In this document: piece after piece, positions 37,503 through 47,377 of the stretch | Position numbering within the stretch: the first letter of the stretch is position 1 | How the letters are laid out: every line of letters starts with the position of its first letter | DNA from: Larix kaempferi | Lineage: Eukaryota > Streptophyta > Pinopsida > Pinales > Pinaceae | Direction: 5' to 3' | Assembly: GCA_027924585.1 (NCBI GenBank) | Contig: BSBM01000179.1 | Coordinates: 11,508,501 to 11,572,500 of the forward strand | Length of the DNA: 64,000 nucleotides | Notes under the pieces: model-generated | The model's database searches: none | What the model saw: the letters and a program-made list of their open reading frames with translations, nothing else | Told to the model about the DNA's origin: nothing | Position numbers and translations under genes: made by a program

Positions 37503-38103
37503 AGTTTCAATGTTCTAACAGACTATTTCACTAATTCCTTCCATTATGTAAACAATTCTAGTTACTTTCACGAGTTAAGAGGACCTACCTGGCACGAACA
37601 AGTTGAATAAACTATGCTCTATCGCTTTTGAGAAGCACAGATATGTTCCAATCCTCCGTCGTTCGCAACACAAAGTTCAATTTTTGACGTGCCCTTCTCT
37701 TTTATACACCACCAAAGGTGATTTCGCAATGCGGGATGGGGGTTTTCCTTGCCCCTTACTCTGATTGCATAATGATGTGGAGACGACACGCGTATAGCCT
37801 TATGGTATTTCGCAACCACTCAGACCTCCATTACGTCGGGTATGTTGGCGGTGCGGAAAGATTATGGACCATCAATCTAACCACCCTTTATCAAATAGTC
37901 GTTGATCTAACTACCCTTTTATCATTCTCCCATGAGGTACGGCGGGCATTTTCCCAATGCCACCTGAACTAGTTTTCCAACACTTGGTCATTTCCAATAT
38001 TTTCTCCAAGGTTGATCCTGAGACCCTATTTTTGCAGACTTATAACTTTCTCCTCAGAAATGATTAAGGAAAACTGAGACCATGACGAGATAGCCACTTC
38101 AAC
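37503..38103. other. 5' flank of relic C
   Basis: No ORF of note. It contains a minus-strand TATA box at 37699-37706 and a GC-richer stretch 37680-37950 comparable to the flank of relic A. Confidence 0.4.
37699..37706 (-). promoter_or_regulatory. Candidate TATA box upstream of relic C
   Basis: TATAAAAG on the minus strand (context GGTGTATAAAAGAGAAGGG), about 200 bases upstream of the candidate start at 37502, a plausible spacing for a plant promoter. Confidence 0.45.
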
Positions 38104-38943
38104 AAGCTATAGCATGATATGATGGTGCGTGCATTTTTCTCAAACCATGAATTATGGTGGGCATTCTCTCAAAGCATTTTTTTCTACTTTTTCCATACTT
38201 GGTCAATTTCCAAAGTTTGACAAACTTGTCATACTTTTCACGAATGATGTCAGATTGAGACACTGGTTTAATGATAGCACCAAAACACCATCATGTGTCT
38301 TTCTAGCCTCATCACACATTCCATGTCATCATACATGCCATGTCATCAATACCTATGGTGTCAGTTCTCTCTTCGAGGCTCACACGTGTGAGATTTTGGC
38401 CTACCAAAATAGAGATCAATTCATGTATAACCAGAATGGTCAAGACTAGAAAAATACAAATCACAAGAAGGGTCGGCCGACCCTTCATTTAGTAGATAAT
38501 TGTGAACACAAATATCCAGCAATTCACTTGTATCCAGACTGGTGAACACAAGAAGGATCGGACGACCCTTCTTGCAGTCTAGAACTAGTATGCAAATAAT
38601 ATTGGGCAGAAGAAGGGTCGACCACCCCTTCATTTATAAGGGAATTGTGAAAATATTCAACCTATGAAGTATAGGCTGTCAATTCATGTATATCCTGAAA
38701 GATGAAGACTACAAAAATACTAACCACAAGAAGGGTCGGCTCACACTTCATTTAAAAGAGAAATGAAAAACTATTTAATCTACGAAGGTTGGGACGACAA
38801 TTCCCCACTACTAACTTCCGTAGTATATGGTAGGGATCGGGACATTGCCTAAGTTATAACATCTAAACAATATTTCTCTGGACTTCCGACTGCCAAAAAG
38901 AAGGATCGACCACCCCTTCTTTTAGTAGATAATTGATAACACC
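38104..38943. repeat. Palindrome-cluster repeat, copy 6 (left half)
   Basis: Matches 32007-32800 module by module: 'aagctatagcatgatatga', 'cacacgtgtgagattttgg', palindromes near 38467, 38552, 38611 and 38727, lead-in 'ctaagttataacat' and a palindrome near 38899. It breaks off after 'agataattgataacacc', where the CACTA element begins. The right half is 63076-63262. Confidence 0.9.
38941..38943. other. Target-site duplication ACC, left
   Basis: ACC directly before CACTAGTA. The same ACC follows the right terminus at 63076-63078. Other copies of the host repeat read 'gtgaacaccaatatcc' here with a single ACC. Confidence 0.85.
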
Positions 38944-39690
38944 CACTAGTACATGTGGACATTTTTCCCACGGAAAATCATTGCTATTGCAACACTTTTC
39001 CATTGCTATAGCGACAAACATGACTCCTTGTTTTCGTGGCACTAATTTCGTCGTTGTAGCAACACTTTCCAACATTCATGGCTATAGCACCGAACATTCG
39101 TGGCTATAGCAACGGATTTTTATATTTTAAAAAAAAGTAAATGAAGCGATCTACGTCTCTCTAGCCACGAACGTTCGTGGCTATAGCACCAACAATTCGT
39201 GGCTAGAGCAACGAATGGTCATATTTAAAAGAAATAAGTGAACTGATCTACGTCTCTCTAGCAACAAAAGTTCGTGGCTATAGCACTGAACGTTCATGGC
39301 TATAGTGACAAAGGTTCATATTTAAAAGAAATAAGTGAACTGATCTCCATCTCTCTAGCAACGAAAGTTCGTGGCTATAGCACCGAAAGTTTGTGGCTAT
39401 AGCACCGAAAGTGCGTGGCTATAGCGACGGATGTTCATATTTAAAAAGAAAACAAGTGAAGCGATCTTTGTCTCTCTAGAAACAAAAGTTTGTGGCTATA
39501 GCACCGAAAGTTCATCTCTATAGAAACGAACTTTGGGTGCTATAGCAATGAACTTTCATGGCTATAGCGACGGCGGTTCATATTTAAAAAAAATAAACCA
39601 AGCGAGCACCATCGATATAGCAATGAAAGTTCGTTGCTATAGCACCGAAAGTTCGTTGCTATAGAGACGACGTTTCATATTTTAAAAAAT
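38944..39690. repeat. Left subterminal repeats of the CACTA element
   Basis: More than a dozen copies of 'gttcgtggctatagcaccgaa' variants (about 20-30 bp spacing), interrupted by four 'catatttaaaa(a)gaaataa' spacers at roughly 120-bp intervals, so a longer period is superimposed. In characterised CACTA elements, subterminal repeats bind the transposase accessory protein. Confidence 0.8.
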
Positions 39691-39826
39691 ATGTCCGTCG
39701 CTATAGAGACGACAAGCCCTGGCAAGTTTCAATGAAATTTTTATACTAGCGACAAAAATTTCCATCGCTAGTATAGCAAATTCATCGAAACTTGTTGGGG
39801 CTTGTCATCTCTATAGCGACGGACAT
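39691..39826. repeat. Long hairpin (inverted repeat, arms ~63 bp)
   Basis: The left arm starts 'atgtccgtcgctatagagac' and the right arm ends in its near-complement '...ctatagcgacggacat'. The arms pair over about 63 bp with few mismatches, and the loop is only about ten bases. It marks the inner edge of the left subterminal block. Confidence 0.85.
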
Positions 39827-39839
39827 GTCTATTTTTTTT

Positions 39840-42800
39840 TAAATAATAAATAAATTTGGAGGTGATTACATATGAGGGCATCAATTAGTCATTCAAGTAA
39901 CATCTTCAGCAAGGGAGTTCATTTTCTTATTTGGAGGGTGAGCATCTTGTTAACAAACTGTCAAGACATTCCGAGGCATGAATGAATATGTTTTTTGTGA
40001 ACCTCATAATTTTGTGAAGTATGTTTCATGATGACATATTGGTCAATTATTTTACTAAGCTAGATATAGAGGGAGCACTTTGTGTTTGGGTAAATAACAC
40101 TTTTCTTGGTAAGAGGGAGTGTTAGTTTTTGGTACCTTTGAAAGTGTGTCCAAGTCTTGGCTGCACATGGCAGACAAAGGCACAGTTGTAGCTACAGATA
40201 GAGAACAATATTGACTTATGTGTAGCATGATGGTCTGTAGATGAGGATCCAGCAATAGACTAGAATAGGAGGGAGTGCATCACTATTTGTAGGCTTCTAG
40301 TAGTGAGGGTGTATGCATGCACTACCTATATATAGGATAGGATAATATTATACTTCGAGTCTAGTTTATAAATAAGCGTTGATCCCTAGGAGATGAGGCA
40401 TTGTTGTGTGGATTTACTATTCTTAAAGGTGCAGTTGACTTGAGGATAAGGGAAAGTGCATTCATGCATGTTGAGCACTCTAATTCAAGACACCTTAGGT
40501 TAGGGTTTTCTTATTTAGGCAAGGCGCATGCAGTCTAGTTAAAGGTGTAGATATCTAGGAGAATGCATCCTTGCATGCCTCAGATCATCTAAAAAAAACT
40601 TGTTCTATAAATCCCATCTGCAAATTACTCAAAGAACCATACATGTCATAAAATACACATCACAAAATTCCTTCATTAGGCCGTAACTGGTTGCAATCGC
40701 CATGCAAAAAGTGTCCTTCAAGCAAGCTACTATAGGAATATAACAGGCTTCTATAGGAGCAGGATGCTACAGGAAATAAAACAGGCTGCTACAGGTTTGA
40801 AGAATATAACCAAATCAATTAAATTCTAGGAATCACATTATTTATATACTTTTTGATGTGGTTTCTCATGGATTCACACCCATACTATTGGTTATATCTC
40901 TTTGGTGGTGATCACAACTTAAGCAAAAGTAATTTGTAGATATGAATCAATGCATGAACAAACATTGTTTGTTTCCCGTCAAAAAAATGTTTAAAATGAC
41001 TACATACTACATGATCCTGCTAGATATTATATGAATTGTGGTTACTATAAGAGTAACACCCCTCTCCCCCACACTTGAGAGTTGGAATGTCCACATGCCA
41101 ACATGACTAAGGTATCTGCAAAAAACTTGTTGATCTCTTGTTGGAAATTTTTTATGCTGGCATCATGGATGCTCTGCGTATTTTGTTAGATAAAATAGGC
41201 ATTGTTGAGTTGAAATAGATGCAAGAAAATACTTGAAATGAAATACTGAGAAACATAAAATAAATTTATGTATGCATAATAAAAATAAGTCCCTTACATC
41301 ACTTTCATGTGGAGAAGACAACTTTGACTGACTTTAATTTGTGGTCATTCTTAAAATGTTATAGCCAAATGATTCCTTTCTCACTTGCTTGGAAATTGGA
41401 ATTGATCATTAAACAAATTATATTTGAATTTTTTATTGCTTTAGAATATCACTGAGTATTCCAAAATAAATGGAAGTGGCAGATCTATTTGTGGAGGTTT
41501 TATGCACCAAAAATATTCAACAAATGCACCCCTTCAACAACTAGTAAACAATGCTGATGAAGAAAGTTGCCTCGTTGTCCAAGTCAAGCTACTATGGATG
41601 TTCATGATAGGAAAAGTAGAGCAAGTCCATCATTTATCCCAAGAATGTAGTAGTGATCTGCATTTTTATATGCAAAAAGAAAAATCATGAATATCCTTTC
41701 CTTCCTTAATACCATTTTCCCCTTCTACAACATTAGAGGAATCTTGTTAATCAAACCAATTGCCACTATTGTCATGGTTTCTATTCCTTTGTGTAGGATT
41801 CTTTCCACATTCCATTGTTCCAAATCCCAAGCCAACTTAATCCCATGAGTATTAAGAGCAAAAACATGACATAAAATATAAAATTATTACACTAAAGAGA
41901 TAACCACACAATCCCACCAAAAGTATTAAGAGAATAAATTCTCAAATGCTGCAGATTAAGAGATATTGGCCACGTCAAATTTGAATGCAAGGATGATTTT
42001 TCAGTTGTATATAAAAGGAAGGAGATCATTTTTTTATATATGGATCACGCAAAAATAAATTTCAATCCCGATCAAAACTCAACGGTGATTCCCTGCAAAT
42101 TTTGGATCTGCTCTTTGACTATGATCTTCATGATTATTAGTAGATTTGATTAAATTTGAAATAGACAATGGATTAATCTATATATCACCTTCTTAACAGA
42201 ATTTATTCAAAGAGAAATTCCACCTCCATGTAGACTGATTTAACTGGTTAAGCGTTGGGAATTCATGGTGAACCACCTGCAACCATAATTCTCATAAATT
42301 TGTTCTCAGAATAACCTCGATTTCTCTCAATCCATACAATTTTTTTGGAAATTGCCTCACATGAAGCTAAATGGGTGCATTATGCAAGTGGTTTTTCAAG
42401 AAATTTTCAAGATGTTTCCCCATTTTCTCATAAACTAAATCACAAATTGACTGCCTTAAAATGACAGGAGCTGGAACGTGTTGCTCTGTCTGCAAATTTA
42501 TTCCTTTGCTACTCTGTTTCGAATTTTACAGGGTCAAGAATTGTACATGAGGATGCTATAATATGGATCAATCATACTTGCATACATTAATAGGTGGCAC
42601 ACATGTTGCAGATACCATGGAGCATTCTGATAACATTCTGGTAACACAGTGGAGTCCAAGAACAACAGATATCTTTGAATGTTGAAGAACTTTGTTTCCT
42701 ATATAAAAACATTTCTTATTTTTTGTAGGATGGTAGTAGATGTAGACACTCGAAATTGATCCTCGTTTGAATTTATCATGAATCATCATGGCTGCTCATG

Positions 42801-43516
42801 AACCGCTTTCTCTTCTCTTCCTTCCTGAGATGCATATATGTTTCTTATGGCTGTCAAGATCTACTCCTTTTGATATGCAAATATATTCCCTACTATTTTA
42901 AGGATTTGAGATATTTCTTGAATCCACATCTTCCTTCTCCCAACAATTCTTAAACATGCTTGAATTCACTATGCTAGCTTAGCACATGGATTATTGCAGG
43001 GGGTTTTTTTCTTTAATTAAAAATTTGCAAAGATACCAATAATTTTCAATCTTAAATGTTCGAAAATCTTTCCAAACACACTTATTCACCAAGAAGCACA
43101 AGAAGGGCTTGGAGAAACCTATCTATAGCAAATGCACAGGTTCTTACCTTCACAGCCAATCTTGCAAGTCAAAACAAAAACTAAAGAGAAACAAAATCTT
43201 CGCCATACAAAGCTCTTTGTAAGCATATCAAAGTTTATCAATTATCATTATTCCATAGATTATTATATACATTGCAGGATTCTTCTGTCAATTTAATAGT
43301 GAACAGGAACTGCCAAAATCCCTAATTCAGAGGAGTGCCACCTCAAATTGAATCTTTGCTGAGATTCTGACCCCTAGCAACATTGCATGTCACAGTTCAG
43401 AAAAAGAACTGAAAAAATAAAACCATGTACATTAAACAGTTAGCAGAGGAATAATATAGAGATTAACTATAATGTAAACACTCTACACAGTCAGGATTTA
43501 CTGATGAACTACACTT
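39840..43516. other. CACTA interior, nothing coding recognised
   Basis: AT-rich. At 40040-40125 a phrase ending 'aagagggag|tgttag' looks like a copia polypurine tract and LTR start, preceded by a short RNase H-tail-like frame, but no second LTR or end was found. ORFs at 41502-41690 and 42568-42789 show no motif. Confidence 0.4.
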
Positions 43517-43860
43517 TTTATCTCAATGTTGCAAATATCTCTGATTTCTCCCAATATTTCCAACTTCTCCCAAAATTTTTAGGTTGCCAATTTGTCAAAT
43601 ATTTTAGAACTCTTTGGGTCTAAATTTATTCTTGCCAATATTTTCCAATAATTTCTGAAATTTTGAATCAATTTCTTTTTGGACACTGTTTATCTCAATG
43701 TTGCAAATATCTTTGATTTCTCCCAATATTTCCAACTTCTCCCAAGTTTTTTAGGTTGCCAATTTGTCAAATATTTTTAGAACTCTTTGGGTCTAAATTT
43801 ATTCTTGCCAATATTTTCCAATAATTACTGACATTTTGAATCAGTTTCTTTTTGGACCCT
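43517..43860. repeat. 172-bp tandem duplication
   Basis: 'ttatctcaatgttgcaaata' near 43517 recurs at 43689, and both copies run through 'ttaggttgccaatttgtcaa' to 'tttctttttgga'. Differences are few. Confidence 0.9.
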
Positions 43861-44296
43861 TGGCCATATATTCCCCAAAAAAATATTTTCAACATTGGTT
43901 CAAATAACAGATCCTTTCCCCTTATGAGTTATTATACAAGTAACGGCATTCAAACACATTAAATAGCAAAGATGTTTTCTCTACTAGATGCAATCCTTCT
44001 CCTAAATACATATAAGATTCCAAAATACAATGCCAAGAAACAGTTGGAAAAATAATATGAATTTATTTTTTATTTCAAGGAACACACCTCTCATGAAGGT
44101 ATACCTTACTATTATTTCCATCCTAGCATTTGTCATTTATCATTCCACACAATGGTATTCATCATACACCATGTGAGATTTCCCCCAACCAAGGAGCAAG
44201 AGAGAGATACGTGTACATGAAACTTTCTTATCTGTTTCCTACAACTATTGTTTTTCAAACTCAAATGCACCTGAACTAGGAACCATCTGTAGATAC

Positions 44297-44422
44297 CTTG
44301 AATTCATCTTTGGTTCTCCAGGCAGAGCTGAAACTGGGCCTACAATCAAGTGGGAGAGCCTCCTTTGGGGCCTCAGCTGCTGCTTGTATTGGTCGACTTG
44401 ATGCATACGGGATGTATTCTAC
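44297..44422 (-). CDS. Possible captured internal exon, 42 codons
   Basis: The minus strand shows 'ttttgcag|GTAGAATAC...GAATTCAAG|GTATCTACAG': a canonical acceptor and donor around 126 bp with one open phase-0 frame. The product starts 'VEYIPYASSRPIQAAAEAPK' and includes 'LPLDCRPSFSSAWRTKDEFK', with far more protein-like composition than the AT-rich surroundings. I do not recognise the protein. No neighbouring exon could be joined with confidence. It may be a gene fragment carried by the CACTA element, a known habit of that superfamily. Confidence 0.4.
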
Positions 44423-45219
44423 CTGCAAAATGAATCAAACCTTCAGTCACAATGGCAACAACTTTTAGATTATACAGCAAGTTGATTCAGTAAATTCCTT
44501 AAAGGGTCACCCTTTCCAGATAGATTTATCCAAATCAAAATATTAGAATATCATTGCATGTTTTCAAACAAAGGCTCTCCATTCCCAACTTGCTCACTCT
44601 TTCATAATATCATTGATGTTATTATCATCAAACAATATTTCTATAACTGAGATTATTTTGTAGCTATCCATCAGGTCATGTTTACAACTATATCAAAAAA
44701 ATATACATTTAAAATGCCCATCAATTTGTAGACTGAATTTGCAATGTTGAGTATGAACCCATCAGAGGGATGATGGGGATAAACAACATTTTGATAATGT
44801 AAATATTGCAAATTATGGGAAATAATGTTCACTCAGGGGTTTTGAGAAAAGTTGCCAAACTCAGACTTGCCAAAGACTCTGCTGGCTTGGGGCTCAGCAG
44901 ACTTGGTGACTCAAGAAAGGCTTGGGAAATAGAAAAAAAAACTCAATATAGTAAATTTTGTGCACAAATATATTAATGACATTTCCAATCCACATAAGTT
45001 ATGAAACTACATTCTCTGCAGAAATTCATTGCATCATCTCATAGAAAATGATAATACAACATTTGACACTCCATATTTATATGCAAAATAGTGAACTAAA
45101 AGATGATTCCTTGAACAAATTCACAATGTCTCCAAGTCCAATCTCAAGTCTCATGCATGACCACAAGAAGTAAAACGCCAAGAATAGGGCCTAGAGGAGC
45201 TAGTGCCAACATCGCTAGA

Positions 45220-45248
45220 CTAAAGTAACAACTGTGATGCAGGTGTAT
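45220..45248 (-). pseudogene. Last codons of the hAT transposase relic
   Basis: Removing the LTR element and one TGTAT leaves the frame '...SEVETPNT|PASQLLL' ending in TAG at 45220-45222. The distal end of the hAT ORF was thus separated from the rest (51693-52050) by the insertion. Confidence 0.6.
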
Positions 45249-47224
45249 TGTCATGTCCAAAATTTGGTATTGGGTCACAATGGCCTAATCACATTGGCCC
45301 TATTCATTAGAGTTTGTCAAATTGATGCTAAAGGTCAAATAATTGCCAAGGAGGAAAATTACTAGTTTCCTAGGTTTGGGGTGGAAGCTTTGGGATTTGG
45401 AATAATGGGGATAATAAATGATGTTTGAACATTAGAATGGCATAAATATTTAATAAAGGAGCTAAATAAATATATACAAGTGAAAATCAAAGTGGCATTT
45501 CATCATGAAGACACATGGAGGAAGTGGGACCCACATATGGCTAGATTTCCCCACTACACTTGGCATCATTCTCTCACCAATTCGAATTCAAGGTGAATGG
45601 TAACATACTTGGGGGAGTCCAAAAGATATTATTCATTGCATGACTCATCCAAGGTCGAAATATAGAGGAAGAGTAACTCCCATGGAAGAGGAAGAGGCAA
45701 TTTGGAGCTAGTGAGACACTTGGGCTAGATTCCCTAGCTCTATGACAACAATGATGAAGATGCTATGACACCTATGACACAAATCAGACCTGAAGGCTGA
45801 CATATGACATATATGACATGTCAGGGCTAAAAATAGACTCCAAGAGGGCGCTCAAGGGTGTTAGGGCAGCTAAGATGCTTCCACATGTGATTTGGTGGAA
45901 GTGGGAGACTAGGAATTGTTGTACAAGTGGCGTTCTTTGGAATCTCTTCCCAACTTGAGTTGGCATGAGTCTCTTGGAAGGAATTCGACCCATGGAGGCC
46001 ATTAGAACTTTATAAATGTCAATAACAAAGAATGAAACCAGCTTTTGATCATTTGTAGAATTTGCAATTGCATTTGTGAAGAGGGAGAGCTAGTGGATGA
46101 CTAGTTTCTTGCCTTAGCCAATTTCGAGGGTGAAAGATTCCCATCCAAGTTGGTAATTGGAAAGGCCATTCAGACCTTTCATTTGGAGCTTTAATGGAGT
46201 CTTTATTTGCAGGTGTAAGCTACAGGGCCGCTCATGGTTTCTTCTATTGCAGCTCACTCCTTCAACCATTTCCGGTTTTGATGGCATATTCTTGATCCTT
46301 GAGGGAGGGCGTTTTTGGTGAGCTATTGTACTCTTTGGGGAAGCTTTTAATGCCCCATTTCTTTTGTAATATGAAGTAAATACTCTTTTCTTCATCTCCA
46401 AAAAGTTTCAGGTCGAAATTCCAAGTAGAAATGTATAAATCTCATTTTTAATGGAAGAACAATGCCATTTCCCCACTACCTTGTTGTGAACCAATGTGTT
46501 GATGATGATTTCGAATGAATGGATGATTATCTGATGAATTTGTGATTATCTGATGCATTTTTACTCAGTTTAGTTGTATTGGGAAGTGAAATAGTGCCAT
46601 TTCCCCAAGGGTCGAATTGGGGATTTTTGCAGTTGAATGGGAGAGGGTGAGAACAGTTGTAATAAACCATTAATGGTGCATATGAGACCTTAATAACATA
46701 CTTAACACATTACATACCTCTGTTCATAAATTTGAGTGGGTTTGGAGGCATTTGGGAAGCCATTTTCAGTACTTACCTCAGGGGGATTTGAACCCCAAAT
46801 TACTAGTAAAATTGCATACTTGGTCCAGAATCTTAAGAGAGTTTGCAGAGGTCTTTTGGTGGCCATATTTTATCTCTGAACATCATATTCAATTCCTAAT
46901 ATCATTCATAAACCTTCCTTGAAGATTTGAAGGCATTTGGAGTCAATTTGAGACCTAGAGACCAATACTAGTCAAAGGGAAATCACTAGTAAAGTTACCT
47001 ACATTGACCAGAATTGAAAGAGTATTTGAAGAAGTGTTTTAAAGGTACAAAGGAATCCCTGAAACACATATTTATGTTCTAATATCATTCATATACCTTC
47101 TCAGAAGATTTGGGATCATTTGGGGCAAATTTGGGACCTAGAGATCGAAACTAGTCCAAGGTCGAACCAAGGAAAAAAGTGGAAAATTGCAATTTTAATA
47201 AAATTCCTAACAAGGGACATTACA
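45249..47224 (+). repeat. 5' LTR (1,976 bp)
   Basis: TGTCATGTCC...GGGACATTACA. It contains three degenerate internal repeats of roughly 170-190 bp (about 46720, 46890 and 47080), each with a 'cata(a)acctt...tttgg(a/g)' phrase and 'actagt'. The same 72-codon minus-strand ORF occurs in both LTRs (45784-46002 here) and is probably incidental. Confidence 0.95.
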
Positions 47225-47225
47225 G

Positions 47226-47237
47226 TGGTATCAGAGC
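47226..47237 (+). other. Primer binding site (initiator tRNA-Met)
   Basis: TGGTATCAGAGC one base after the 5' LTR, extended by ATGA. Confidence 0.95.
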
Positions 47238-47377
47238 ATGATCTTGGCACCTGATGTGGTATAATATCTATGAGGAAAAGAATTTAGGTACCACCATTAT
47301 ATATTGAAACCAAAAGTGCTTTTGTTGAAGAGGAAAAAAAAAAGTAGGAGAAGAAGAGCAAATTTTTTGAGGGAACT

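Noticed and set aside
40040-40125. Copia polypurine tract and LTR start
   Set aside because: Only one end is suggestive; no matching LTR, PBS or target duplication could be found, so it is mentioned only within the spacer entry.
45784-46002. 72-aa ORF, identical in both LTRs
   Set aside because: Identity reflects LTR duplication, not selection; no motif and on the antisense strand.
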